NCBI GenBank assembly: GCA_010405405.1
Contig: MU004230.1
Location: 3,121,744 to 3,185,743, forward strand
Source of the DNA: Microthyrium microscopicum
Taxonomy: Eukaryota; Ascomycota; Dothideomycetes; Microthyriales; Microthyriaceae
Length of the DNA: 64,000 bases
Reading direction: 5' to 3'
Notes under the pieces: model-generated
What the model saw: only the letters and a program-made list of their open reading frames with translations
What the model was told of the DNA's origin: nothing
Databases searched by the model: none
Translations under genes and position numbers: made by a program
Shown: positions 22,547-33,918 of the stretch, piece by piece
How the letters are laid out: every line of letters begins with the position of its first letter
Numbering within the stretch: position 1 is the first letter of the stretch

Positions 22547-25500
22547 CGAGCCAGCCGGATTGAATTGCATTGGCAAAAGAAGATGTTAGAAAGCACGCTG
22601 GGAAAGAAGTTGATGAAGACGACAATAATTGAGAGGTTTAGACATTGCACGCGACAACCAAGAACCTCACAAAAACAACAGCCCGACCCAGCTTTCAAGA
22701 TTCCGAAAAAGGTTCGTCGCGAGAAGGGGCAACGCAGCACTTGAGAGCAATTTGACGAGTCCGGGCGTGTGCAGAAACGGCGTCACAGCAGCGCATGCAC
22801 ACTGGTAGGACCACCAAACCACCAAATCACGTCTGCAGCCGCCAGAAGGCCCAAGCAGTTTGCACAGTTTGCACACACCAAAAATCTACCCTTGCGGGGG
22901 CGAGAGACGGCTCCAGGTGGAGGGAAAGGCTACAAATGCTGCGATGGCAGCGATGGCACTGACAGGGGCGCCGGATAGAGCTGTGAAATGCGGAGAAGGG
23001 CGTCCGCTATGCCCTGCTGGGCTTGGTTTCTTTGGTCAAAAAGAGAATCTGAGAAAAGAACGGCTGGACGGCGCAATCTGGATGGTCCAACTGCCTGTCT
23101 CTAAATGAGTCTAAAAGACCCCAGCGCGAACGTCTCCGCGCCTGTCACTGGCTAAAAGTGGCTACTTACTTCCCTATATTCGCACAATCCTCGTCAACCG
23201 TTCAGACGTTCGTCAGACCCTGGTTGCACACCTTTGCGATCAAGTCCTTAGACGAGCAGATGTTGCAACTTGTGGTTGTTGCTGGAGAACTGATCGTCAA
23301 ATGCGCCATTAGCCGTAAACCTTCCATGGAAGATATCGCATCTGGATACTGGATGTGCTGTATGGAATGCCATTCTACCAGTATACTTTGTCAAAGCGCC
23401 ACTTCATTCTTGGAGGTCCGATCGAATGAACGCGACTCAAGCTCCAACCACAATTCGAACCCTGAGCCCATCACAAAATCCATGTTACCCTGCCTTCACC
23501 GACAAATCGATACTAATTTCTGCACGATCGATAGCACAGGAACCGTTACTCCGTGGTTGGCGACTTCTGAACTGCCATGTAGTGAACATGTACCATGGCT
23601 GTGGACTGCTCGTGCGTACATTTCATCTTCAGATGTCGTACAACGAAATCCTCAGCCAAGCAACAAGACCTTTGTGGGATTCTATTACGACGACCATGAG
23701 CTAACTCCCTGCAACTGTCCGACTTGGTGAATTTACTGCGACTTGCATTGACAGTGACAAGTGTGGAGAAACAGACTCAACCCCTCCGGAATCCGTTCAT
23801 CCATGCTATCAGCCCTGTTCATTACTCAAATTTTCAATGGAGTTGTAATATAGGCCAATATTTCGAGGCTCATACTGACCAAACCAATGGAAAGTTTACG
23901 TTTGGTAGACCAATGGTACACGACAGCTAAGGCTACCACTAGAATTGGGTTACCCAACTCCACTTTCAGTCCTCGCAACTCCTCTGCTTTCAACAAGGCC
24001 TGGGCAATCTTCATCAAGAGATATTGCGTTGCCGAGGGCCGATCCGAACAAATACGTCAAAAGAACATGGATCATTTTCATCTCCGCTTCTGCTCTCGTG
24101 CATAACATATTTTGCCAAGTTACGCATGTGTTAACAAAACTTTGAAGAACGCGTCGAAATCGCCTTTAGAACTTGAATGAAATGTGGTCAATTCATTGGG
24201 CACAAATCCTAGCCAGATCCGGCTCAACGGTTGCCGCCAAATGGCGTCAAGTGGGAAATGAAAAGCTGCAAAGCATCTCCAAACTAATGATATAGTGAGC
24301 GTTAGACAACTTCTTGGATACATGTTGTAGCGGGAGCTTTGCCACTAGTGACGGTCAGGGTCAATTTTGTGCATGAAGATGCAGCTACCTGGCCGGCATC
24401 AGACTGAATGATCGGCTGACCTCGCAGACTGTTCTGTGAGAGGTCAATAACCTTCCGTTTCGAATACCAGTTGGTGGTACAAGCAAGGGACACGATGATC
24501 CAGACTTTCATTGAGCGAACTTAAGGCTGGACTACAGAGTTTGAATCTCAAGTTATCCTGTCATTATATCGGCACGGGTATGAAGAATCTAGCTGCTTTT
24601 CAATGCTCGTACTTCTTTTGCCCAATGATTCAACAGATTCCTTGCAATAATAGCTTAGTGTTTTTAAGTGGTCGCTGCGAGAGGTTCCTTTAGAAAAGAC
24701 AAGCGTAAAACTTGTTCTGGAAAAAACACTAGTAGTTCCACGGCTCAGGCATGTCATGCATTTATGTACTATGGGTTTGGTCTTTGGGGTCGACCTTACT
24801 GTGTCAAAGATAGTTCTGCAAGGAATTGAGAGAAAAGGGGTATGTTTACAGGTTCAGGGGCTCCAACCTATGCAACTTCATTATCATCTTGATGACCTCC
24901 AAGGACTAAAGACACTTTGATCTTTAATCTTAGATTGTAATTTTTTGAGTTTTTTTGTGCGGAGAACCGAGGAACAGTCTCCCTTGATTATACCTTTACT
25001 TGTTAGCAATAACTGTATAATATATCATTTTATGTTCGACAGTGTTGATGGTCAAGCCATCCTACGGTAAATTTATAACGACCAGAACATCTAAACATAA
25101 TTGAGAAAGACAATCCCAGGATTAGAGTATCTTCCATTGTCTGTATTGCATTTGACTCCAAACAATTTAATCTATAGGTCAGTTTTTCTTGCAGATACAT
25201 TCAGCCTTTGCCTTGATATCTACACCATCTCATACTGGAGGGTAAACATAACATGACCGCAAGGATGAGTTTGAGTTATCAGCATACGATTATTTATATT
25301 TTGTTCTTTCTAGGAATGACTAGGCTACAAAGTTTTCAAAAGATTGGATGGCGCCTTTATGTTGCCTTGTCAGGCACAGCTATTTCAGATGATTGATTCT
25401 TGATTGAGGAGATGATTTTACCAAAGCCGGTGGATGTGATTTGAAAAAAATCGAGTCTTTCCCAGAGCCAAGCTTGCAGTATATATACACAAAATACCGA

Positions 25501-26382
25501 ATCGATTTTTAAGATACAAAATAGCGTGCGAGTGAGGCCCTCGTTTGGATCAAATTTGTATGCTTGTTGGATGATACGGAACTAGCCCAAATGGGCATCG
25601 ATATTACGACGATTCCGGCCTTTACAAGACGACGATTCAATTCCCTCAGGGAACACTTCGAACGAAACGACCCCCGATCCCCCGACCGAGAATAAAAGCC
25701 ACCGGGCTTTTCCTCATGATACAGCCCCTACCCACCGAGGGTAGGGAACTGTATCATGAGTTTTTGCTTTTTGGATCTATGTAGTGGAGCAAACAGAGGT
25801 ATTTCATGTGGCGGTACTTTTAGGATTAGGATTGTATCCGATGTATTGACTTTACTGCTTGACTTTTTACGTAGCGACGTTTGTAACTATCAACACTCTT
25901 CGACCTATAACATTTTTTTGGAACAATCTCCAATACTAGAGTAACACAATCAATCTTAACTCAGAAATACGATTTTCATTTCTATTTGACAGCATGATGG
26001 TCCAGTCACTGCAAAACATTGACAACAAGCTGCTCTTGCCATTTTTGTAGTTGCCAGAACAACCTCAAATTTTGTTGAAAGAGCGAATCTAATAAAAGCA
26101 ATGCGTACCCAACGAACGCGACTGCCTTCGCATTTCCGATGACCAGTCAATTGCTTATTGTATGCCTAACAAATTGTATGATGCCTCTGTGAATGTTTTC
26201 TGGTCACCTCCATCCAGATTCACTTGCGCAACACACTCCATTGCTAAAAAAAAATCCTTCTTAGCTTACTCTATTCCAAGACACCTCGAATACCAACTTG
26301 TGACTAAAGCCACTCCGCTCCACCACAAAACGCTGGTTTCCAAGGTTCACGCAGAGCTCCATCCATCACATCATCAATCATC
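22547..26382. other. Long gene-poor stretch
   Basis: No supported protein gene. The best open frame (23158-23730, starting without an ATG) has no recognisable domain. Base composition drops toward A+T in 24.7-25.6 kb. A group of inverted repeats at 25641-25760 is listed separately. The right end holds the promoter of the first zinc-domain gene. Confidence 0.5.
25694..25760. other. Two adjacent strong hairpins followed by T-runs, possible structured RNA
   Basis: First hairpin: AAAAGCC (25694-25700), loop ACCG, GGCTTTT (25705-25711), a perfect 7-bp stem. One base later comes a large hairpin: CTCATGATACAG (25713-25724) pairs perfectly with CTGTATCATGAG (25749-25760), and inside it CCCTACCC (25726-25733) pairs with GGGTAGGG (25739-25746) around the loop ACCGA. 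That is 20 bp of stem with only a 1 x 2 internal mismatch. TTTTTGCTTTTTGG follows at once, which would suit RNA polymerase III termination on the plus strand. Two smaller palindromes lie just left (25641-25653 and 25657-25666). What it is remains unknown: an ncRNA, a transposon end, or a processing signal are all possible. Confidence 0.6.
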
Positions 26383-27041
26383 ATGTCTGAAACCGACACA
26401 CAACCTCAGAATCAACCCTCGTGCCACCGTTGTAAGAAAAACAAGCCAGAGAATGAGTTCTACCGCCTTCACACAGGTGATCTACATAAGTGTTGCATGG
26501 AATGTAGCGTAAGCTGTTGTTATGCATATTATTGACAAAGCTAACTTCTTCAGGACTACATCAAATTTCACCAGAAGCGAAAACGCGATGAAGCTAAAGC
26601 AACTAAAGCAGCCCAAGAGACTACTCGGGCCTTTGTGAAGGCGCAGCGACAACAAAAGCGCAGAAAAAAAGGTGGTGAAGTCGAAAGTGTATTCGCGAAG
26701 TCAAGTGATAGTGACACTACAATAACCCGACCTCCTAGCACTGTGGTACCTACCAGTGCTGTACGTTCTTTACCACAGCCGCGTACTATCACTGTCCTTG
26801 GATATTCTGTATGTTTCTTTAGCCCACTACGGCATTGAGAGTCTGCGACTAATTGGCCCAGGTACCAGCAACGCGCCCAGAGCCCGAAATCTTAATCAAG
26901 AAGCAGCGAGGCAAGCCTAGTGCCAAGGATAGAATAAAGTCAGCTGGAGAGAAGACAGGAGAACAGCTATATCCAGTCGAAATACTTCCAAAGAGCCGCT
27001 CTGGTCCACTCCAATACGCTGAGATAATACGGCGATGGTGA
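26383..27041 (+). CDS. C2C2 zinc-domain family protein, member 1, 186 aa
   Basis: Three exons, 26383-26508, 26554-26808 and 26862-27041. The introns are 45 and 53 nt, both phase 0, with GTAAGC/GTATGT donors, GCTAACT/ACTAATT branch sites and CAG acceptors. Residues 14-41 form the shared motif: C14-x2-C17, KP (21-22), F26, then C38-x2-C41. The first intron lies one codon behind C41. Behind the motif is a basic, Lys/Arg/Gln-rich helix (about 45-82) with KRKRDEAKATKAAQE and RRKKGGE that could serve as a nuclear targeting or nucleic-acid-binding segment. A Ser/Thr/Pro-rich linker and a second basic stretch (IKKQRGKPSAKDRIKS) lead to the end. The four Cys could hold one zinc ion. No HNH nuclease residues or other catalytic motif are present. 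Function unknown. Confidence 0.75.
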
Positions 27042-27632
27042 CAACCTTGAAGTTAGAGTTGACGAGCTGCACTACAGGAAGTCTTCCTGTGAAATTGAAG
27101 ATCGACGCGGATGGCCATTTTTATGTTAGACTATTGCTATCATAATTTGATTAGTTGACTTGGCCCATGATTCAGCTGCTTTTCTTTCATTCTGGGTGAA
27201 GCCTAGCCATGAAAATATTGTCTGCGATGTGTGATGTAAACCTTGCGTTCCCGCTGTATCTCCTTGTAATTTTCATGGATGTTGTTCTTGACTATCTGCT
27301 CTACAAAGTCGGTAAGTCGCGACTTCCCGCAGCTCTTGAATGAAGACAGTTCCTTATCAACTGGAAGACGTGGTCACCAGAGCTGGTTGGTCGGCGCTGC
27401 AAACTATTTTTGACGATCAAAAACACAACTCAAAGTCTAGCCAGCTTCTCTGTTCTCTCTTTCTTTGCTTCATCAAACTTTTACGCAACCATTGACTTCC
27501 ATTGATTACTCCCATTGTTACCTTTTTTCCTAGCCAACCAGACATCAGCCATCAAGCAACCAAAGTCCCTTTCATATCAGATCACGGCACATATCGAGGA
27601 TCTCTTATTTATCACCAGGACCGCCGATTACG
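27042..27632. other. Intergenic, no gene seen
   Basis: Between zinc-domain members 1 and 2 on the same strand; it holds the 3' flank of the first and the promoter of the second. Confidence 0.6.
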
Positions 27633-28318
27633 ATGGCACGAGGACGGGGGAAAGACGAAGGGAAACGTCAATCTCGGAAATCGAAAAGGCCACTTGCATC
27701 GCGAGTGAAAGCGACGAAGCCACCGGCACCAGCAAAAACCAAGAAGAAGCCTCGTCAAACGGGCGCCGAATTAGCTTTGTCTCGACTGCAAAAGCTCTGT
27801 GACAAGTGCAGAAAAGTCAGGTGTCCTCGCTGCCACAAGAAGAAGGCCCTCGGGACGGAAATCAAGATCAATCTTGTTTCATGCGAAATGTGTCTTGTGA
27901 GACTCTTGATACATTTTTGATTCCACGCTGACGCTCTCTTTAGGAAGAGAGGAGGCAAAAGGCACAGGAACGAACGGACAAAATGAAAAAAGCTCTGGCC
28001 GCTGAAAGAGATCAACTTAAACTCACTTCTGAGGATCTCCAGGACGAAAAACCAATCGAGTCCGAGTCTAAAGAATCCAAGTCTGAGAAATCCGAGTCTG
28101 AAAAATCCGAGTCTGAAAAATCCGAGTCTGGAAATCCCGAATCTGAAGATGCTGAGCCAAAAGAAATCGAGCCAATCAATTCTGAACCTATTGAGTCTGA
28201 GGCTCAAGAATCTGACGCTGTTGAGCCGCAGTCCGAAGACTCCGAGCCTAAAGCATTAGAGCCTGCAAAGTCCAAGTCATCTACCGAGTCCGAGGATGAA
28301 TCACATTTTTGGGATTAA
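27633..28318 (+). CDS. C2C2 zinc-domain family protein, member 2, 212 aa, with Ser/Glu repeat tail
   Basis: Two exons, 27633-27896 and 27944-28318, around a 47-nt phase-0 intron (GTGAGA donor, CGCTGACGC branch, TTTAG acceptor). The intron again sits one codon behind the last Cys. The N-terminus (1-45) is strongly basic. The Cys motif is extended: C56-x2-C59, C64-x2-C67, then C84-x2-C87, six Cys in all. The loop between C67 and C84 (HKKKALGTEIKINLVS) is longer than in the other members, and the middle pair is an extra. A charged helix follows, then an acidic Ser/Glu tail made of short repeats of KSESE that drift into EPxxSE units, ending SHFWD. A basic head, zinc knuckle and acidic phosphorylatable tail suggest a nuclear binding protein, but that is inference. 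Confidence 0.7.
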
Positions 28319-29233
28319 CCCAGTCAAAGCTATTGGGTCATGCCTCACTGTCGTCTGCACACTCTTCAAACCATGTAGGCTTGTTGACTAGAACTGATAC
28401 AATCTAAACGCTCATTCTTTTGTCTGCATCTTTGCCGCCATATTTTAGTGTGCGATTGTATCACCTCTAAATGCATATGATGCAAGAATTTGTTCAGTGC
28501 TTCAGGAGGTTGATATAGATAGGTAATTACATGATAGTTCCGTTGTAGTGCGCTAATGAAAGCAACATAGTGGCCGCAAGACTAAACACGAGGAGCATCT
28601 GTTTGATAGTGTCTCCCCCGTACCTGGAAAGTTCCTTACAGCCCAACTGAAAGGTACCCATCGGGTGCCTGTCAATGCTCTCAAGACCCTCTTCAGAAAA
28701 CTGTCCGATAAGTCGAGAACGAAGCTAGACAGTGGTTGATATACATCAACGGACATGTGAGGACCCTCGCCGCTAGCTTCTGAGGCGGCCTCTTGAACTT
28801 GCTAGCAATGTGGATGCGTGCCTTCACGACCTCAGAAGTGCTGAGAATCTGTCTTTGAGCGGAGAGTGCAGTATGAATGAATGTTCCAAGATCTCCAGTC
28901 GGCTGCGTTTTCACTTGATGCAATTGAAGGCTTTCAGTGATGTCAAGATTGCTAGCGGAGGTAGAGACAAACACAAGTCTGGTCATGTTCAAAATCTAAT
29001 TGTGCTACGACATTTCCCCATCGTTACTATTCAAACAACGCAACAATCTTCTCATCGCGCAGACTAGCTACGGCCAGCCATGGCCATTCCATACCGCTTA
29101 GCTGTCCTCACTTACGCGGTCCCACTCCTCGTTACGATCTTCCTCTGTCTTTCTCCACCGCCATTCCAAGTGAGTAAAGAACTTACACCGCTCAGGATAG
29201 TTTGGGTCTACCGAACCGTTAGTACGCATATCT
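28319..29233. other. Intergenic between convergent genes, no supported gene
   Basis: A minus-strand frame at 28693-28992 vaguely resembles part of a fungal NTPase-type protein but is short and isolated. No splice model extends it, so it is not called. Confidence 0.5.
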
Positions 29234-30220
29234 CTAGCTTTTGGAAACGGTTGGCTTACCTAGGAAATGTAGTCCTTCGACAGGTGGATATCTTGAGCGA
29301 ATCCAGTATAGAAAGCCAGTATAAGGTACACCATACTTGGTTGCGGCTTCTTTGATGAGTTCTTCGCGAGCGAGCTGGAATCTGCGCTGGATTTGTCTTC
29401 TAACTTCAGAACCACTGGGACGTGGAGGAGGACCCATGGATCCGTTGGCAGGAGGCTGTGGTGCTGGGCTCCGGTAGCCCGTGGCTGGGCGCTGAGTAGG
29501 TGCATTGAAGCTGGATGCTGGACGGGGAGGAGCCATGGAACTATTGGCAGGATGTTGTCGTGCTGGTGATTGATGACCCATGCTCGGTCGCTGAACATAG
29601 CCATTGATGACAGGTGCTGGGCGAGGATGAGAAGCCATAGATCCGGTGGCAGGAGATGATGGTGTTGGAGCTTGATGGCCCATAGTCGGTCCTTGATAAT
29701 GCGGATTGAAAGTAAATGCTGGACGTTGAACTGGAGCAGGCGCAGGATTCGTGGAAGCATACGAAGCATACCGCTTTCCGGGATACGCTCGAAGATCAGG
29801 GTCTACTGGTATAGTCCCGCGGTTCATGATCGCGGTGGCAGGTTTTGTGGAATCGAAGGAAAGTGTAGAGAAAGACGAGGAATGATATTCTGATATAGTG
29901 GAAGCAGCGGCGGTACCCACTCCCGCGAATGAGGTTACGAATGAGGTTACCGGTGATTTGGAGCATTGTATAATATCTGAGGTGACTTAGGGAATAACAT
30001 TTGCCAATGAAGTCACTTCGGGTACTTTTCGGCTTGATTGATGCTTATTACAATGGGCCAAAAAAGTCACTCCATTCCTAGATCTTGGAAAACTTTGATC
30101 TCTATTTATAACTTTACGACATTTGGAGCATCTCTTCTTCCAAATCCCGTCTTCAAACCATTCTGCGCAAGCGCTTTGTCCAAAAGGAACTTTTCGATCA
30201 CGTTTCTTTGCACTTTCCAT
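29234..30220 (-). CDS. C2C2 zinc-domain family protein, member 3, with Pro/Ser repeats; interrupted frame or unrecognised intron
   Basis: One minus-strand frame runs from the ATG at 30220 to the stop at 29234, broken by a single TAA at 29987-29989. The first part (77 codons) holds C18 and the shared motif C31-x2-C34, F44, C57-x2-H60, with His as last ligand. The second part is rich in Pro/Ala/Ser with four degenerate copies of a unit of about 25-30 residues containing QRPxxGH/YxxPAP and Met. It ends in a helical block (RRQIQRRFQLAREELIKEAA) and an aromatic tail. A 75-nt stretch beginning GTAATA within the last Cys codon and ending CTCAG would remove the stop and keep the frame, but the donor is weak and splicing would delete that Cys. 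The alternatives are a short 77-residue protein or a recent pseudogene. Confidence 0.5.
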
Positions 30221-30924
30221 GTTATTTAATTTAAACATTTAAGTAGAGGAGATTTTGACATGAGAAGCGAAAATATGAAATTCTGTGATCAGACTTGATC
30301 AACGCATGGAGAAGAACTAGTCTAAAGATATTACAGTGTTGCCAGTCACATCATGGAAAGTTATGAATAAAGCCATTTTCCTTTGATTGCAAGTGGAGTG
30401 TTAGAAGTTATAACGCCTTGCTACATCACTGGATGTTCTTACCACCATAACACAATCCCAAGATTCTGAAATTATGGTCCATGTGGCTGAAATCTTATTG
30501 AATTGAATTTCCATGCTGAGAGCTCAGATGAGGTTTCCTTTTACTGTTTCTGAAGAAAGTTCTACAATGGGTCCGATTCGAAGGTCACCTGAGTCAGTAA
30601 CATGTTAGAAAATAACGATTGAGGATGATGAGGCAGATCAAAATCTCTATGAGAGGGGATTCATTGAAGGTCTCCCAGATGTGACTAGCTTACATTACTA
30701 TTGATGCCATTGATGTCTCAACTCAACTTTCACCACATGCACGCCCACCACAAGGCTGAGCACAAGGCTGCCAAGCCCGAACAACCCTAACCTCAGCACA
30801 GACACACCCAATCAACAAAACGCCTCAACGACTTTCTCCGAGAGATTCATACTCACTATCCCACGAGCTTAAATCAGCACCAAACCACCTCAATCCCCGC
30901 TGTTTCCAGCTCAATCGACACATA
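30221..30924. other. Divergent intergenic region, no gene seen
   Basis: Shared upstream region of member 3 (minus) and QCR6 (plus). The part just before QCR6 is CA-rich, as in many ascomycete leaders. Confidence 0.6.
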
Positions 30925-31455
30925 ATGGGCTTCCTCGACACTCTCGCCAGCTTCGTGCCCTTCTCCGAGGCCGTGCACGCTGACGCGCCGCCGAAGGACG
31001 AGCCGGAGGACGCTGCACCCGCTGACGACTCGGAAGATAAATCCAAGGACGAGGAGTCAGAGGAGGACGCACCCGCTGAGGAAGACGCTGCTGAGGAGCC
31101 GGCAGAAGAAGAAGAGGAAGAAGAAGAGGAGCCAGAGGATCCTAAGGAGAAACTTGAGACTGGTGAGTGTGGCGGAGAGATGGCGGAAAGATATATGATG
31201 GGGCTAATTGTGGTATAGAATGCAAGGAAAGTGCGCAGTGCAGCAAGTATAAGAGCCACTATGACCATTGTGCGAAGCGTGTGGACGAGCAGGTTGAGAA
31301 GAATGGAAAGCCGGAGGAGGACTGCGTTGAAGAGTGTAAGTTGAAATCTGTTATGATTCAATGGATGTGAAGCTAATCTTGTGATTATAGTCTTCGAACT
31401 CGTTCACTGCGCGACGAATTGTGCTGCTCCTCAGCTATGGAAGCTCCTCAAGTAA
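30925..31455 (+). CDS. QCR6: Cytochrome bc1 complex hinge protein (subunit 6), 139 aa
   Basis: Three exons: 30925-31162, 31219-31335, 31391-31455. The introns are 56 and 55 nt (GTGAGT and GTAAGT donors, GCTAATT/GCTAATC branch sites, ATAG acceptors) and the frame closes exactly. After a short hydrophobic start (MGFLDTLASFVPF) comes the very acidic segment of hinge proteins (Glu/Asp/Ala-rich, about 27-75). The conserved helical hairpin follows with paired Cys: ECKESAQC, YDHCAKRV, EEDCVEEFFELVHCATNCAAPQLWKLLK. The family member sits on the intermembrane side of complex III and helps cytochrome c1 meet cytochrome c. Length and Cys spacing fit the family well. Confidence 0.95.
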
Positions 31456-32089
31456 ATCACGGATTTTATACATGGTGGAGGGGACAAAATGGACGGAGCT
31501 GTGGTAATTCAGCGCTTGCACTTGTACAAAATATCGTGGTGCCGTTGGGCTCACTTGTGTATTAGCAGAGGTTGGAGACTTAGATGCGCAATATGATAGA
31601 CGATTGTTCACTTCGCAGTCTTGCAGGATGGTATAAAATGCGGATTCTGGCGTTGAAATCTTGGATACTAACTACTCCAGAGTAATTGCGCTCTGCCATT
31701 TGGCATTGAGCATACAGCCAGTTTGACTGTGTCATTCTCGAGCATGGAAACAGAAACCCGTAAAAATTGAGAATCCTTGCCCTACCAATACCGCCATTTC
31801 AAAGTCTGCGTCTCGTCATTCAATGATATCTCAGCTAGTACACCATCCATAATACGCTACATATCGCGCGGTCAAGAGCCACTTCACCAAGGCTCAATTA
31901 TTCATATATCAACGTCATTCAATTCCTATGTACACGAGCCATCAGACTTTCCAATCATGTACAAGCTCACATATATCTTGCTGTGAAAATTCATATCCAA
32001 ATAAAGCATGACCACGGCATGCCAGCCAATGCGTCCAATGCAACGCAAATACAACAAAAAGAAATGAAATCCATCACAAGCCTGAAAGT
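31456..32089. other. Convergent intergenic region, no gene seen
   Basis: 3' flanks of QCR6 (plus) and the FLVCR-like transporter (minus). Nothing else is recognised. Confidence 0.6.
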
Positions 32090-33918
32090 TTATCGTAAAG
32101 CCAGCCGTCTCTGCTGCGCTCTCAGTGTATCCGGCTCAGGCACCGGATTCCCTTCATCCATTGCGAATCGTTTCCGCTCTTCACCATCAAGGCCTAAGGC
32201 TTTGAGTCCCAGGCCCATGGGCACTACGGCCACGAGACAGCAGATGATGGCTTGAAATATGAGTGCCCGCTGCATATTGCCAGGCGGGTAATCTTTCGAG
32301 GGCGGTGTACCGTCTGGATCTTTCAACTCGCCCATAATAATCGTGAAAATGCCACCAAGCACCTGTCCGCACGCCCATAGCACCACGGATGACCCTTCAG
32401 GACCGACAGGAAACGTCACTTCTACGGTATACTCCAGCGCCGTCGGCATCAGACTAAACGACGCAGCGCCTAATATCGCAAGTATAGCGTATGGCGCAGC
32501 AATAGTACGTGTTGCTGGTGCAAATAGGAAGGCGAGGTATGAAACAGCCGTGATGGGCACGAGTACTTTGATAATTGGCACATAGGCGTGTACCCTATCA
32601 TTGACGATGGAGACTGCGATGGCGGCGAGGATGCCGACGATGATGAGAATGCCGCCTGCAATGCCAGCCTCGTCTTCGGTGAAGCCGTATGGGGAGAGTA
32701 TTTGGTTGATGAGGGAGGAAGTGGCATTGAAGAAGCCGACGTAGGTGGCGAAGGGAATGAGGATGAGGTAGAAGGACTTGTTGTGGGATAGTTGGCGGAT
32801 TGTGTCGGAGAGGGGCGCTTTGGGGACTGAGGAGGCGGGGGAGACGGGTGTTGGTGGGCGCGCGGGGATAAAGAGGGAGGGTATTGTTGCGACGGAGGAC
32901 TGTGAGCTGTTAGTTTTGTGAGGTGGAAAGTGGTGAGGAGTCAATTACTATTATGGCGACGTAGAGAACCATTGTTGGGATGGACTTCGGGTCTTTGGAC
33001 ACCCATGATGGGGCTATCAGTTGGCCCAACTACGAGTTGTTAGCACATCTTCTGCCCTTCGCTCGAGGCTTCAACATACTGCTCCTCCTAGTGGGTTCGC
33101 CAGTGACGCAAAAGCAGTCGCTGTCGTCCGTCCCTTGTCTGTAAACCACAGATCGCTATATGTCGTGGGAGCCGAAAGCACAAATGGCTGCGCCAACCCG
33201 ATCAACACCTGTCCCACCATGACCAACGGGTACATCGCCTGTTTGGTACCCGCATATCGAAGCCAATTCCCAACCAATATCAACGCGCTGGATACAAGAA
33301 TCGCAAGTTTAGGACCTCGGTGGAGGGTGTAGACCGTGATACTGCGGCTGAAGTTAGCTTTCTGCGCTGAGACATGATAAATCGTGGCTGCGTTGAACTT
33401 ACGGCGCACTGATCACAAAAGCAAAGAGAAACCCGGTACTCAGCCAATTCACCGCCGTCTCCGTAACATTTAAATATTGCGCCGTGGTGGATGAAACAGC
33501 CGCAAAGGTCAGCCACTATGTCGCAACGTCAGTATGCATCCGTCATGCAGCACGGGCAAGTTGAACGTACATCCCAACTGACGACAATGTTCAGCAAGAT
33601 CAATTGTATGAGGCCAAACCACCGGCGCTTGTATGTCCTAAATTCTGGTTCCATCACGTTGCGCGGCGCGCTGCCAGCCGATGGCGAGGATGATGCGACG
33701 GACATTTCGTGGGCGATGGCGCTCTTGTCGTCGCCGGGCATGACTCTATCGTTGCTGGGATCAATGTCGAGCCATTTGTAGGCCTTTTGTGAGGGGTGTC
33801 GTGGTTGGTGTCTAGGGCGGATCAGATAGTCTTGACTCACGCTGCTGTCGAGGCTGGTGTCTGTTCCTGGGCGTATAGAGTCAAAGTCTGGAGGACGAGG
33901 AGACTGAGTGGAATGCAT
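32090..33918 (-). CDS. FLVCR/DIRC2-type major facilitator, 537 aa
   Basis: Five exons on the minus strand: 33918-33571, 33515-33403, 33341-33080, 33029-32949, 32899-32090. Introns are 55, 61, 50 and 49 nt with GTACGT, GTAAGT, GTATGT and GTAATT donors, CTAAC or CTGAC branch sites and YAG acceptors. All phases agree. The first about 100 residues are cytosolic and hydrophilic. The membrane part begins KRRWFGLIQLILLNIVVSWD, then NWLSTGFLFAFVISAP, LRYAGT, GQVLIGLAQPFVLSAPTTYS, TATAFASLANPLGGALGQL: the helix order and signatures of the FLVCR group. Twelve membrane helices are expected, with a disordered loop in the middle (PARPPTPVSPASSVPKAP). Animal relatives carry heme, choline or ethanolamine; the fungal substrate is unknown. 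The stop is at 32090-32092. Confidence 0.85.

Noticed and set aside
23158-23730. 190-codon frame rich in Cys
   Set aside because: Starts without ATG, first Met is internal, no motif spacing like the zinc family; not supported enough to call.
28693-28992. Minus-strand frame resembling a piece of a fungal NACHT/NTPase-type protein
   Set aside because: Only about 100 residues, no P-loop or repeats nearby, likeness is vague.
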